Shown here piece by piece: positions 1 through 8,720 of a stretch of DNA of 64,000 nt. How positions within the stretch are numbered: position 1 is the stretch's first letter; each line of letters begins with the position of its first letter. The stretch spans positions 62,001 through 126,000 of the forward strand of contig JBKGRZ010000005.1 in assembly GCA_046518185.1 (NCBI GenBank), in the 5' to 3' direction. The notes below the pieces were generated by a model. It searched no databases and was not told where the DNA came from. It saw nothing but the letters and a program-made list of their open reading frames with translations. Made by a program: the position numbers and the translations under genes. The stretch comes from Scandinavium vulneris_A (GTDB lineage: Bacteria > Pseudomonadota > Gammaproteobacteria > Enterobacterales > Enterobacteriaceae).

Positions 1-57
1 CCACTTGCCAGCCGGTGCGTTTGTCGCCAGACTAACGCCAACATTTTGGAGGGAATC

Positions 58-1212
58 ATGGTCTTGCATTCCACGCGCTGGCTGGCGCTCAGTTATTTCA
101 CCTACTTCTTTAGCTACGGTATCTTTCTACCTTTCTGGAGCGTGTGGCTCGCAGGCACCGGCCTGACACCGGAAACCATCGGCGTGCTGCTCGGCGCCGG
201 GCTGGTGGCTCGTTTCCTCGGCAGCCTGCTGATTGCGCCCCGGGTCAGCGACCCGTCCCGCTTAATCAGCGCCTTACGCATTCTCGCCTTACTGACGCTG
301 CTGTTTATTCTCGCCTTCTGGGCCGGAACCCACGTGGCGTGGCTGATGGCGATGATGGTCGGCTTCAACCTGTTTTTCTCGCCGTTGGTGCCGCTGACCG
401 ATGCGTTGGCTAATACCTGGCAAAAACAGATAACCATGGACTATGGGCGGGTGCGGCTGTGGGGTTCGATTGCGTTTGTGATTGGCTCGGCGCTGACCGG
501 CAAACTGGTCAGCCTGTTTGACTATCATGCCATTCTGCTGCTGCTGAGCATCGGGATTGCCTCCATGCTGTTGGGGATGATGATTACGCCATCGGTAATG
601 CCGCAGGGGGAAACCCGCCATCAGGAAGCGGCGGGCTGGCCCGCTTGGCGTTCGCTGGTGGTGCAGAGCTGGCGCTTCCTGGCCTGCGTATGTCTGTTGC
701 AGGGCGCGCACGCAGCCTATTACGGCTTTAGCGCCATCTACTGGCAGCAGGCGGGGTATTCCGCTTCGGCGGTCGGCTATTTGTGGTCGCTCGGGGTGGT
801 GGCTGAAGTGGTGATTTTTGCGGTCAGCAAGAAAGTGTTCCGCCGTTTCGGCGCGCGCGATTTGCTGCTGCTCTCCGCATTTTGCGGCCTGCTGCGCTGG
901 GGGATCATGGGCTGGACCACTGAATTACCGTGGCTTATCGTGGCGCAAATTCTGCACTGTGGCACCTTCACCGTCTGCCACCTGGCGGCGATGCGCTACA
1001 TTGCGGCGCGGCAGGGGGCGGAAGTTATCCGCCTCCAGGCAGTATATTCCGCAGTGGCGATGGGCGGCAGCATTGCTATCATGACCGTGGTTGCCGGATT
1101 CCTCTATCAGCACCTGCACCAGGGCGTGTTCTGGGTGATGGCGATACTGGCTATTCCGGCGATGTTTGTCCGACCCAAAATCAGCGCTCAGCCGGGTGCC
1201 TCCAGCATCTGA
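58..1212 (+). CDS. hcaT: HcaT, MFS transporter for 3-phenylpropionate-type acids
   Basis: Inner-membrane major facilitator protein of 384 aa, close to E. coli HcaT (379 aa), the presumed phenylpropionate permease. The N-terminus (MVLHSTRWLALSYFTYFFSY) and the run of about twelve hydrophobic segments match the family. I chose the ATG at 58 because a GGAGGG Shine-Dalgarno lies at 48-53; an in-frame TTG at 46 is too close to the ribosome site. The gene ends tail-to-tail with csiE and overlaps it by 25 bp, as in E. coli. No hca catabolic genes are in view, so the substrate rests on family knowledge. Confidence 0.93.
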   Translation: MVLHSTRWLALSYFTYFFSYGIFLPFWSVWLAGTGLTPETIGVLLGAGLVARFLGSLLIAPRVSDPSRLISALRILALLTLLFILAFWAGTHVAWLMAMMVGFNLFFSPLVPLTDALANTWQKQITMDYGRVRLWGSIAFVIGSALTGKLVSLFDYHAILLLLSIGIASMLLGMMITPSVMPQGETRHQEAAGWPAWRSLVVQSWRFLACVCLLQGAHAAYYGFSAIYWQQAGYSASAVGYLWSLGVVAEVVIFAVSKKVFRRFGARDLLLLSAFCGLLRWGIMGWTTELPWLIVAQILHCGTFTVCHLAAMRYIAARQGAEVIRLQAVYSAVAMGGSIAIMTVVAGFLYQHLHQGVFWVMAILAIPAMFVRPKISAQPGASSI

Positions 1213-2471
1213 CAAATGTGCTGCCGTTGCCGCTCGCTAAGTGGTTCCCCGGCGTGAATAAGCGGTGGGGAAAACAGCGGCAGCGCCAGCGTGTAAGGCG
1301 TGACAACCAACGCCACCCCTTTCGGGGCTCCTTCCTTCTGAAAGGCGCTCAGCGTCTGGTATTTGATATTCAGTGGCAGCAGCGTCAGTTCCCGCAGCTG
1401 CTGCTCGATTTCTTGTTCAAGCAGCGGATTGTCTCCGGTCAGCAGCAGCACCTGTTTTTCCTGCAAATCGCTTTCCTGCATCAGCCACGCGCCAAAAATC
1501 ACCGCAATCAGCCCCATTTCTTCATCAGAAATATGGAGCCCATAGTGGGTCTCAAAGTCCGTGAGCGCCTGCTGGGTAGTGCGCATCAGGCGCGGATAAA
1601 GCCGCTGCACCTCTTCTGGCAGACTGTTATCGATCCCGACCCCGTACAGACAGCGATTAATCGCCTGCGCCAGATGAACATACAGCTGATCGCGCAGCCC
1701 GCGCCTGTCGCTAAACTGGCGGCCTGAAAGCTGCTGGAAGCGGTCAATTAGCTGGTTAATACTGCGATAGAGCCGTACTTCCTGGGTGTGATGATCGCGT
1801 TTCGGATCCGGCACTTTGAGCATCATAAACAGCAGCGTCAAAAACAGATGTTCATCCGGATGGGCGTCCTTCAGCGTACGGCGCTGCCAGTGACGGGCAA
1901 TTTCCGCCGCCACCTGATATTCGGCGCTGGCCTGTGCCCATTTGCGCTGTCCGTCGGTAAACTCAGGGGCCTGTGGCGGATGCTGGAGCAGCAGGCAATA
2001 TTGCAGATACAGCCCGAGAAACGCCGCGTCGCGGCTGTCGAACTGGCGCTGCAGGTTCTGTCCGCAGCGATTGACCAGCGCCCGCAGATTGGTATCGTCG
2101 TACAGAATGCGCGAGATGCCGGATTGTTTAAGCTGCATTTTGAGCGATGGGGTAAACTGCTCGCTGATAAAGGCCGGGCACAGCCGCAGGGCACGGCGCA
2201 GCCAGTGGATCAGGCATAAGCGCTGGTCAAGTGTGGTGCCTTCAATCCGGTAGCTGCCGTCTGCTAGCGTCACGATATTCAGTCGGTGATAGCGCTGGAT
2301 AACGTGGCCGATATCGGCGATATCCTGGCGGGCGACAACGTCATCAACATTGTTCGCACGGCCTATTACCGCTGGGGTTACGGACTGCCCTGGCAGATAC
2401 AGCATCAGCAGGATCTGGCAGCGGCGCTGTGGACTGGAAAGCACAGATGGCGGTTCAATCACGGTCATCAT
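1188..2471 (-). CDS. csiE: CsiE, stationary-phase inducible PRD-domain protein
   Basis: Protein of 427 aa matching E. coli CsiE in length and along its whole sequence, for example the PPSVLSSPQRRCQILLMLY start and the LPLFSPPLIHAGEPLS end. The family has an N-terminal helix-turn-helix-like region followed by PTS-regulation-type (PRD) modules. In E. coli it is induced in stationary phase under CRP and RpoS, but its target is unknown. Its 3' end overlaps hcaT in convergent orientation. The 123-bp space to the divergent DUF1007 gene must carry promoters for both; I could not place them with confidence. Confidence 0.9.
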   Translation of the reverse strand: MMTVIEPPSVLSSPQRRCQILLMLYLPGQSVTPAVIGRANNVDDVVARQDIADIGHVIQRYHRLNIVTLADGSYRIEGTTLDQRLCLIHWLRRALRLCPAFISEQFTPSLKMQLKQSGISRILYDDTNLRALVNRCGQNLQRQFDSRDAAFLGLYLQYCLLLQHPPQAPEFTDGQRKWAQASAEYQVAAEIARHWQRRTLKDAHPDEHLFLTLLFMMLKVPDPKRDHHTQEVRLYRSINQLIDRFQQLSGRQFSDRRGLRDQLYVHLAQAINRCLYGVGIDNSLPEEVQRLYPRLMRTTQQALTDFETHYGLHISDEEMGLIAVIFGAWLMQESDLQEKQVLLLTGDNPLLEQEIEQQLRELTLLPLNIKYQTLSAFQKEGAPKGVALVVTPYTLALPLFSPPLIHAGEPLSERQRQHICQMLEAPG

Positions 2472-2594
2472 CTGTCAGGTTCCAGAAAAGGTTTTTGATA
2501 AGAATAGCTAAAGGATGACCGCCTGAAAGCCAGCCGGGACGCCTTTGCGCAAGGATTGCTGGGGTCGGTCACAGAATTTTTCACTGAGGATGCG

Positions 2595-3233
2595 ATGACG
2601 AGAGTGAAACAGAGCTTAGTTCTGGCGGTTGGCGCGCTTTTATCATGGCAAGCGACAGCGCACCCGCACAGTTTTATCAGTATGCACAGCCAACTGGTCA
2701 CCAAAGATGGACAGCTCACCGCCATCGATATGCGCTGGACGATGGATGAAATCACCTCCGCCGACCTGCTGTATGACGCGGGGAACGCCAAACCGGGCGA
2801 TGTGGTCTGGAAGCAACTGGCGGCGGAAGTGATGGCCAACGTGCTGGGGCAGCACTATTTCACTGAGTTCTGGCACGGCAAGCAGAAGGTGAAATTTGAA
2901 AATCGCCCGACGGCGTACGGGCTTTCCCGCGATGGGCATAAGGCGGTACTGACCTTTACGCTGCCGCTGGCCATGCCGCAGCCGCTCGCCGGGCAGACCT
3001 ATCGGTTTTCCACCTTCGACCCAACCTATTATGTCGATATGCATTACGACAAAGAGGCGAACGTTACGCTGCCTGCCGATGCGCCGGCAGGCTGTAAGCT
3101 CAACGTACACACCCCGAAACCGAATGAAGATTTAACTGCCTATGCACTGTCGCTCGACAAGGCCGATGCCCCGCCCGAGGACATGGATTTAGGCAAACAG
3201 TTTGCTCAACAGGTGACGCTGACATGTCCGTAG
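2595..3233 (+). CDS. DUF1007 family periplasmic protein, partner of NicO transporter
   Basis: Protein of 212 aa with a clear Sec signal (positive start, hydrophobic core, probable cleavage after ATA near residue 22), so it is probably periplasmic. The mature protein starts His-Pro-His, as DUF1007 proteins often do, which suggests metal binding. The ATG at 2595 has GAGG five bases upstream; an in-frame codon at 2556 lacks a ribosome site. It overlaps the downstream NicO gene by 10 bp, so the two are translationally coupled. DUF1007/NicO pairs occur in many gammaproteobacteria and are thought to act in divalent metal traffic. The exact metal is not readable here. Confidence 0.8.
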   Translation: MTRVKQSLVLAVGALLSWQATAHPHSFISMHSQLVTKDGQLTAIDMRWTMDEITSADLLYDAGNAKPGDVVWKQLAAEVMANVLGQHYFTEFWHGKQKVKFENRPTAYGLSRDGHKAVLTFTLPLAMPQPLAGQTYRFSTFDPTYYVDMHYDKEANVTLPADAPAGCKLNVHTPKPNEDLTAYALSLDKADAPPEDMDLGKQFAQQVTLTCP

Positions 3234-4204
3234 TCTTCTCTCCCCCTTCGCGTTCGCGCCGCTGGACACAACTCTGGCCGCTGGCGCTGTTCCTGATATT
3301 GGCGCTGGCCGGTGGCGTCTGGCTGTGGCACGCCTGGCCGCAGGTGCTGCTGAAAAGCATCCTCTGGCAACGGGAGTTGAATCAGCAGATGAGCGCCCTG
3401 TTGCAGGCCGTGGCGGATAACCCAACCAAAGCGGGCGGGTCGCTGCTGGCATTCAGCTTTATTTACGGCGTGCTGCATGCTCTGGGGCCGGGGCATGGAA
3501 AAATCGTGATTACCACCTGGCTGGCGACCCATCCATCGAAGCTTAAATCGAGCATCGGTTTAACCCTGGCGGCGTCATTGTTGCAGGGCCTGGTGGCAAT
3601 TGGGCTGGTGGTGGTGGTGTTGACCTTACTGGCGCTGCCCGCTCGCCAGCTGCATCTCAGCAGTTTCTGGCTGGAAAAGGGCAGCTATGCTCTGGTCGGG
3701 CTGCTCGGGGGGTTACTGTGCTGGCGGGCGCTAAAAAAGCTGCGGCAGATCCTGCGCAGGCCGATGTTTACCGCCTTTACCCCGCACCATGAGCATCACG
3801 CCCATTGCGGCTGCGGGCATCAGCATTTGCCGGACCCGAAACAAATGGAGAGCGGTAACGACTGGCGCGCGCGGCTGGTTATCGTCCTGTCGATGGGAAT
3901 GCGGCCCTGTTCCGGGGCGATTATGGTGCTGCTGTTCAGTAAGGTGATTGGCGTCTTTAGCTGGGGGGTGGCATCCGCGCTGGCGATGGCGTTGGGCACG
4001 TCGATAACGATTTCATCCCTGGCGCTGCTGGTACACAGTTTTCGTCAGTTGGCAGTGCGGTTAAGCGGGAATAAAGCACCGGTGATGTGGCGACAGGTTG
4101 GCTGGACGACGCTGGCGTTTGCCGGAGGTGCGGTACTGGTGATGGCTGCGGTGGTGATGTGGCTAAGTGCGGTGCCGGAGGGCAGGGGATTGAGGCCGTT
4201 TTGA
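3224..4204 (+). CDS. NicO-family nickel/cobalt transporter
   Basis: Integral membrane protein of 326 aa. Residues 85-93 read HALGPGHGK, the NicO/RcnA signature in the second transmembrane segment that coordinates the metal. A cytosolic-loop-like histidine cluster (HHEHHAHCGCGHQH, from about residue 188) is typical of nickel, cobalt or zinc carriers. Related proteins include RcnA, an efflux pump, and uptake permeases, so direction of transport is uncertain. The start codon lies inside the DUF1007 gene. In E. coli yfhR sits next to suhB instead, so this pair is an accessory replacement at the locus. Confidence 0.85.
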   Translation: MSVVFSPPSRSRRWTQLWPLALFLILALAGGVWLWHAWPQVLLKSILWQRELNQQMSALLQAVADNPTKAGGSLLAFSFIYGVLHALGPGHGKIVITTWLATHPSKLKSSIGLTLAASLLQGLVAIGLVVVVLTLLALPARQLHLSSFWLEKGSYALVGLLGGLLCWRALKKLRQILRRPMFTAFTPHHEHHAHCGCGHQHLPDPKQMESGNDWRARLVIVLSMGMRPCSGAIMVLLFSKVIGVFSWGVASALAMALGTSITISSLALLVHSFRQLAVRLSGNKAPVMWRQVGWTTLAFAGGAVLVMAAVVMWLSAVPEGRGLRPF

Positions 4205-4206
4205 CA

Positions 4207-4239
4207 GTGCCGGATGGCGCTGCGCTTATCCGGCCTACG
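4207..4239. repeat. REP (repetitive extragenic palindromic) element
   Basis: GCCGGATGGCG followed by a loop and CGCTTATCCGGCCTAC is the classic enterobacterial REP palindrome. It starts three bases after the NicO stop codon and may stabilise the transcript 3' end. Confidence 0.85.
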
Positions 4240-4246
4240 GAGGGTG

Positions 4247-4277
4247 TAGCCCGGTTAGCATGAGTGCCACCGGGCTA
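4247..4277. terminator. Hairpin between convergent NicO and suhB genes
   Basis: Perfect 9-bp inverted repeat, TAGCCCGGT at 4247-4255 and ACCGGGCTA at 4269-4277. There is no long T tract, so this is a terminator-like hairpin of moderate certainty serving both convergent genes. Confidence 0.5.
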
Positions 4278-4287
4278 AACCACCGAA

Positions 4288-5094
4288 TTAACGCTTCAGC
4301 GCTTCACTCAGTTCGTCACGCATGCTTGCCAGCATCGCTTTCACGACGCGTGGGTTGCCTGCCACGATGTTACCGGTGGTCATGAAGTTGTGACCGCCGG
4401 TGAAATCGCATACCAGGGCACCCGCTTCACGCGCGATCAGCTCACCCGCGGCGAAATCCCACGGCTTCAGGCCCAGTTCGAAGTAGCCGTCAACGCGACC
4501 GGCAGCCACGTAGGCCAGATCCAGTGCGGCGGAACCGCTGCGACGGAAGTCCGCGCATTCGGTGAACAGTTTGGTAAGGATGTTCATGTAAGCCGGAGCA
4601 TGCTGCTTGGCTTTGAACGGGAAGCCGGTCGCCAGAATGGTGCCATCCAGATCGCGAGCGTTGGTGCCGCGCAGACGGTAGCCGTTCAGCTGTGCGCCCT
4701 GACCGCGGGTAGCGGTGAACAGTTCGTTACGCATTGGATCGTAAACCACGGCCACTTCAGTACGGCCTTTAATGCGTACAGCGATGGAAACAGAGAAATG
4801 AGGAAGGCGTTTAACGAAGTTGGTGGTGCCATCCAGTGGATCGATAACCCATTGAACATCTTGATCTTCGCCTGCTACTTCGCCAGATTCTTCGGCGATA
4901 ATGGTGTGCTGCGGGTAAGATTTACGGATAGTTTCGATAATAATCGCTTCTGCGGCTTTATCGACATTGGTCACGAAATCATTGCTGCCTTTCTGGCTGG
5001 TCTCTACGGAATCAGGTGTCTCGTAGTGCTTGGCAATAACATTACCCGCCTTGCGCGCTGCGCGCACGGCGATGGTCAACATAGGATGTTGCAT
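4288..5094 (-). CDS. suhB: SuhB, inositol-1-monophosphatase and antitermination factor
   Basis: Protein of 268 aa, almost identical in layout to E. coli SuhB (267 aa). It carries the FIG-superfamily metal motifs: EESGE around residue 68, DPLDGTTNF around residue 87 (D-P-x-D-G-T) and WDFAAGE near residue 212. The enzyme dephosphorylates inositol monophosphates with magnesium. In E. coli it is also a Nus-complex partner in rRNA antitermination. The N-terminus here is MQHPML against MHPML in E. coli. It is divergent from trmJ, with a recognisable promoter at 5139-5167. Confidence 0.96.
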   Translation of the reverse strand: MQHPMLTIAVRAARKAGNVIAKHYETPDSVETSQKGSNDFVTNVDKAAEAIIIETIRKSYPQHTIIAEESGEVAGEDQDVQWVIDPLDGTTNFVKRLPHFSVSIAVRIKGRTEVAVVYDPMRNELFTATRGQGAQLNGYRLRGTNARDLDGTILATGFPFKAKQHAPAYMNILTKLFTECADFRRSGSAALDLAYVAAGRVDGYFELGLKPWDFAAGELIAREAGALVCDFTGGHNFMTTGNIVAGNPRVVKAMLASMRDELSEALKR

Positions 5095-5138
5095 CGGTCA
5101 CTCTCACTGGATGTTAAAGAACGGGAAAAACGGCGCAT

Positions 5139-5167
5139 ATCATAGCAGCGAATTCGGATTCTGTCTT
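5139..5167 (-). promoter_or_regulatory. Probable suhB promoter
   Basis: On the minus strand an AAGACA -35 (plus 5162-5167) and a TATGAT -10 (plus 5139-5144) are separated by exactly 17 bp, about 45 bp before the suhB start. Inferred from consensus match only. Confidence 0.5.
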
Positions 5168-5214
5168 CGCTTTATGATAATATGCGATGAATAATCTTTA
5201 GCCGAAGACAGACA

Positions 5215-5943
5215 ATGCTGCAAAATATCCGAATCGTACTGGTAGAAACTTCCCACACCGGCAACATGGGCTCCGTGGCTCGCGCGATGAAAACCATGGG
5301 GTTAACCAACCTCTGGCTGGTCAATCCGCTGGTCAAACCTGACTCTCAGGCTATCGCGTTGGCGGCGGGTGCCAGCGACGTGATTGGCAATGCGCAAATT
5401 GTGGATACGCTGGACGAAGCGCTGGCGGGCTGTAGCCTGGTAGTGGGCACTAGCGCACGTTCGCGTACGCTGCCGTGGCCGATGCTCGATCCGCGTGAAT
5501 GCGGGCTGAAAAGCATCAGCGAAGCGGAGCAGGCGCCGGTCGCGCTGGTCTTCGGTCGTGAACGCGTGGGCCTGACCAACGACGAATTGCAAAAGTGTCA
5601 CTACCATGTGGCGATTGCCGCCAACCCGGAATACAGCTCGCTGAACCTTGCGATGGCGGTGCAGGTCATTGCCTACGAAGTGCGTATGGCGTGGCTGGCC
5701 ACCCAGGAAAAAGGCGAAAGCGCTACAGCGGAAGACGACGTGGCTTATCCGCTGGTCGACGATCTGGAGCGTTTCTACGGTCATCTCGAACAAACCCTGC
5801 TGTCGACCGGTTTTATCCGCGCCGATCATCCGGGCCAGGTGATGAACAAACTGCGTCGTCTGTTCACCCGCGCACGCCCGGAAAGCCAGGAGTTGAACAT
5901 CCTGCGCGGCATTCTGGCGTCGATTGAACAGAAGAATAAATAG
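5215..5943 (+). CDS. trmJ: TrmJ, tRNA (cytidine/uridine-2'-O-)-methyltransferase
   Basis: SPOUT-class methyltransferase of 242 aa (E. coli TrmJ/YfhQ 246 aa) that methylates the ribose of nucleotide 32 in tRNA anticodon loops. The N-terminal NIRIVLVETSHTGNMGSVAR and LVFGRERVGLTNDEL motifs build the knotted SAM-binding site, and NPEYSSLNLAMAVQV is the third SPOUT motif. The C-terminal third (residues about 175-242) is the dimer/tRNA-binding extension. It lies divergent from suhB and just upstream of the isc regulatory region, as in E. coli. Confidence 0.95.
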   Translation: MLQNIRIVLVETSHTGNMGSVARAMKTMGLTNLWLVNPLVKPDSQAIALAAGASDVIGNAQIVDTLDEALAGCSLVVGTSARSRTLPWPMLDPRECGLKSISEAEQAPVALVFGRERVGLTNDELQKCHYHVAIAANPEYSSLNLAMAVQVIAYEVRMAWLATQEKGESATAEDDVAYPLVDDLERFYGHLEQTLLSTGFIRADHPGQVMNKLRRLFTRARPESQELNILRGILASIEQKNK

Positions 5944-5972
5944 TCGACGAAAGAGAGCGCACGGAACGTTAA

Positions 5973-6030
5973 ATACCTGACTAAAACAGTCAAGTAAATA
6001 GTTGACCATTTTAGTCGGGAATGTCAGACT
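5973..6030 (+). promoter_or_regulatory. isc promoter with two abutting IscR binding sites
   Basis: Two 25-bp type 1 IscR sites lie back to back: 5973-5997 (ATACCTGACT with CAGTCAAGTAA) and 5998-6022 (ATAGTTGACC with TAGTCGGGAAT). Both fit the ATASYYGACT...AGTC pattern. A -35 TTGACC at 6002-6007 and a weak -10 CAGACT at 6025-6030 (17-bp spacer) place the downstream site over the core promoter. This fits [2Fe-2S]-IscR autorepression as known in E. coli. Confidence 0.85.
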
Positions 6031-6101
6031 TGGCCCTGCTATGCGATACCACCATTTTAATAACAACCCCGGGCAGGGGCGAGTTTGAGGTTAAGTAAGA
6101 C

Positions 6102-6593
6102 ATGAGACTGACATCTAAAGGGCGTTATGCCGTGACCGCGATGCTGGACGTTGCGCTCAACTCCGAAGCGGGCCCGGTTCCGTTGGCTGATATTTCTGAA
6201 CGTCAGGGAATTTCACTTTCCTACCTGGAACAGCTGTTCTCCCGCCTGCGTAAAAATGGACTGGTTTCCAGCGTACGTGGCCCGGGCGGCGGTTATCTGC
6301 TGGGTAAAGAAGCCGGTAGCATCGCGGTTGGCGAAGTGATCAGCGCAGTAGACGAATCCGTCGACGCGACCCGTTGTCAGGGTAAAGGCGGCTGCCAGGG
6401 CGGCGATAAATGCCTGACCCACGCGCTGTGGCGTGATCTGAGCGATCGTCTGACCGGCTTCCTGAATAACATCACCCTCGGTGAACTGGTTAATAACCAG
6501 GAAGTGCTGGACGTCTCTGACCGTCAGCACACGCAAGAATCCCAACGCAGCACCCGCGGTCAAGACGCTATCGACGTCAAGTTACGCGCATAA
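6102..6593 (+). CDS. iscR: IscR, Fe-S cluster-sensing Rrf2 transcriptional regulator
   Basis: Rrf2-family regulator of 163 aa (E. coli 162). The N-terminal winged helix-turn-helix (MRLTSKGRYAVTAMLDVALN) binds DNA. The cluster ligands C92, C98 and C104 and H107 are all present in RCQGKGGCQGGDKCLTH. With a [2Fe-2S] cluster it represses its own operon; apo-IscR controls the suf genes. It heads the isc operon, and its two operators lie directly upstream. Confidence 0.97.
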   Translation: MRLTSKGRYAVTAMLDVALNSEAGPVPLADISERQGISLSYLEQLFSRLRKNGLVSSVRGPGGGYLLGKEAGSIAVGEVISAVDESVDATRCQGKGGCQGGDKCLTHALWRDLSDRLTGFLNNITLGELVNNQEVLDVSDRQHTQESQRSTRGQDAIDVKLRA

Positions 6594-6701
6594 TAATAGA
6601 ATTTCAGAATCAGGCCGGGGCATTACGCCCCGTCAACACGGTCGTACATCCAGCCGGTTGCCTGATTCATTGCATTGAGTGATGTACGGAGTTTAAGAGC
6701 A

Positions 6702-7916
6702 ATGAAATTACCGATTTATCTCGACTACTCCGCAACCACGCCGGTGGACCCGCGTGTTGCCGAGAAGATGATGCAGTGCCTTACCCTCGACGGAACGTTT
6801 GGCAACCCGGCCTCCCGTTCTCACCGTTTCGGCTGGCAGGCTGAAGAGGCGGTTGATATCGCCCGTAATCAGATTGCAGAGCTGGTGGGCGCTGACCCAC
6901 GCGAAATCGTCTTTACCTCTGGTGCGACCGAATCTGACAACCTGGCGATTAAAGGTGCAGCCAACTTTTATCAGAAAAAAGGCAAGCACATCATCACCAG
7001 CAAGACCGAGCACAAAGCGGTGCTGGATACCTGTCGTCAGCTGGAGCGTGAAGGATTTGAAGTGACCTATCTCGCCCCACAGCGCAACGGTATTATTGAC
7101 CTGAAAGAACTCGAAGCGGCGATGCGTGATGACACCGTCCTCGTTTCTATCATGCACGTGAACAACGAAATCGGCGTGGTGCAGGATATTGCGACCATCG
7201 GCGAAATGTGCCGCGCACGTGGCATTATCTATCACGTGGATGCGACTCAGAGCGTGGGCAAACTGCCTATCGATCTGAGCCAGCTGAAAGTTGACCTGAT
7301 GTCCTTCTCCGGCCACAAAATCTATGGTCCGAAAGGTATCGGTGCGCTGTACGTGCGTCGTAAACCGCGTATTCGTATCGAAGCCCAGATCCACGGCGGC
7401 GGTCACGAACGCGGCATGCGTTCCGGTACTCTGCCTGTGCATCAGATTGTTGGCATGGGTGAAGCTTACCGCATCGCCAAAGAAGAGATGGAAACCGAGA
7501 TGGCACGCCTGCGTCAGCTGCGTAACCGTCTGTGGGAAGGCGTGAAAGATATGGAAGAGGTGTACCTGAACGGTGACCTCGAGCAGGGCGCGCCAAACAT
7601 TCTCAACGTCAGCTTTAACTATGTTGAAGGCGAGTCGCTGATCATGGCCCTGAAAGACCTGGCCGTGTCCTCCGGTTCTGCCTGTACGTCTGCGAGCCTC
7701 GAGCCATCCTACGTGCTGCGCGCACTGGGTATGACTGACGAGCTGGCACACAGCTCTATCCGTTTCTCTTTAGGTCGTTTCACTACCGAAGAAGAGATCG
7801 ACTACACCATCGCGCTGGTACAGAAATCCATCGGTCGTCTGCGTGAACTGTCTCCACTGTGGGATATGTTTAAGCAGGGCGTGGACTTGAACAGCATCGA
7901 ATGGTCGCATCACTAA
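6702..7916 (+). CDS. iscS: IscS, cysteine desulfurase
   Basis: PLP enzyme of 404 aa, the same length as E. coli IscS. It removes sulfur from cysteine and donates it to Fe-S clusters, tRNA thiolation and cofactor pathways. The PLP lysine K206 lies in SGHKIYGPKG, and the persulfide cysteine C328 is in SSGSACTSAS on the mobile loop. The start is ATG 6702, with GGAG about 11 bases upstream; an upstream in-frame codon at 6675 would add a non-conserved extension. Second gene of the isc operon, 108 bp after iscR. Confidence 0.97.
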   Translation: MKLPIYLDYSATTPVDPRVAEKMMQCLTLDGTFGNPASRSHRFGWQAEEAVDIARNQIAELVGADPREIVFTSGATESDNLAIKGAANFYQKKGKHIITSKTEHKAVLDTCRQLEREGFEVTYLAPQRNGIIDLKELEAAMRDDTVLVSIMHVNNEIGVVQDIATIGEMCRARGIIYHVDATQSVGKLPIDLSQLKVDLMSFSGHKIYGPKGIGALYVRRKPRIRIEAQIHGGGHERGMRSGTLPVHQIVGMGEAYRIAKEEMETEMARLRQLRNRLWEGVKDMEEVYLNGDLEQGAPNILNVSFNYVEGESLIMALKDLAVSSGSACTSASLEPSYVLRALGMTDELAHSSIRFSLGRFTTEEEIDYTIALVQKSIGRLRELSPLWDMFKQGVDLNSIEWSHH

Positions 7917-7942
7917 TCGGAACCCTATAAGGAGAATTCATC

Positions 7943-8329
7943 ATGGCTTACAGCGAAAAAGTTATCGATCATTACGAGAATCCACGCAACGTCGGTTCTT
8001 TTGACAACAGCGACGATAGCGTCGGAAGCGGCATGGTCGGCGCACCGGCCTGCGGCGACGTGATGAAGTTGCAGATTAAAGTCAACAATGAAGGTATCAT
8101 TGAGGACGCGCGCTTCAAGACCTACGGCTGCGGTTCAGCTATCGCGTCCAGCTCTCTCGTCACCGAGTGGGTGAAGGGGAAATCCCTGGACGAAGCACAG
8201 GCTATCAAGAACACCGATATCGCCGAAGAACTCGAACTGCCGCCGGTAAAAATTCACTGCTCTATCCTGGCAGAAGACGCGATCAAAGCCGCCATTGCGG
8301 ACTATAAAAGCAAACGTGAAGCAAAATAA
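7943..8329 (+). CDS. iscU: IscU, Fe-S cluster assembly scaffold
   Basis: Scaffold of 128 aa on which [2Fe-2S] clusters are built from IscS sulfur. The three ligand cysteines and the modulating aspartate are visible in PACGDV, TYGCGSA and KIHCSIL. The LPPVK motif that HscA recognises for cluster release is intact (ELPPVKIH). A strong AAGGAGAA ribosome site precedes the ATG, and the gene follows iscS by 26 bp. Confidence 0.97.
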   Translation: MAYSEKVIDHYENPRNVGSFDNSDDSVGSGMVGAPACGDVMKLQIKVNNEGIIEDARFKTYGCGSAIASSSLVTEWVKGKSLDEAQAIKNTDIAEELELPPVKIHCSILAEDAIKAAIADYKSKREAK

Positions 8330-8343
8330 TTGAGGTTGTTGTT

Positions 8344-8667
8344 ATGTCGATTACCCTTAGCGACAGCGCTGCCGCGCGAGTAAGTGCCTTCCTGGCTAAC
8401 CGGGGCAAAGGCTTCGGTCTGCGTCTGGGTGTACGGACCTCCGGTTGCTCTGGTATGGCTTACGTGCTGGAGTTTGTCGATCAACCGGAAGCAGAAGACA
8501 CGGTGTTCGAAGACAAAGGCGTGAAGGTTGTGGTCGATGGCAAAAGCCTGCAGTTCCTCAATGGCACCGAGCTGGACTTCGTCAAAGAAGGCCTGAACGA
8601 AGGGTTTAAATTTACTAACCCGAACGTTAAAGATGAGTGCGGTTGCGGCGAAAGCTTCCACGTTTAA
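8344..8667 (+). CDS. iscA: IscA, A-type Fe-S carrier protein
   Basis: A-type carrier of 107 aa that passes iron or preformed clusters to target proteins. Its three ligand cysteines appear in TSGCSGMAYVLEF and the C-terminal CGCGESF. Length and sequence equal E. coli IscA. It starts 14 bp after iscU. A terminator-like hairpin follows, separating iscRSUA from hscBA-fdx. Confidence 0.97.
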   Translation: MSITLSDSAAARVSAFLANRGKGFGLRLGVRTSGCSGMAYVLEFVDQPEAEDTVFEDKGVKVVVDGKSLQFLNGTELDFVKEGLNEGFKFTNPNVKDECGCGESFHV

Positions 8668-8680
8668 TCACGCGTAAGAT

Positions 8681-8720
8681 AACCCCACGGTGGCCTGGCT
8701 GCCTGTGGGGTTTGCTTTTT
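8681..8720 (+). terminator. Terminator-like hairpin inside the isc operon
   Basis: AACCCCAC at 8681-8688 pairs with GTGGGGTT at 8705-8712, followed by TGCTTTTT. The stem sits between iscA and hscB and ends 20 bases before the hscB start. It could act as an attenuator or processing site that lowers hscBA-fdx expression relative to iscRSUA (inference). Confidence 0.6.

Noticed and set aside
6708..7751. 347-codon open frame antisense to iscS
   Set aside because: Mirror of the biased codon use of iscS; no ribosome site and no recognisable protein.
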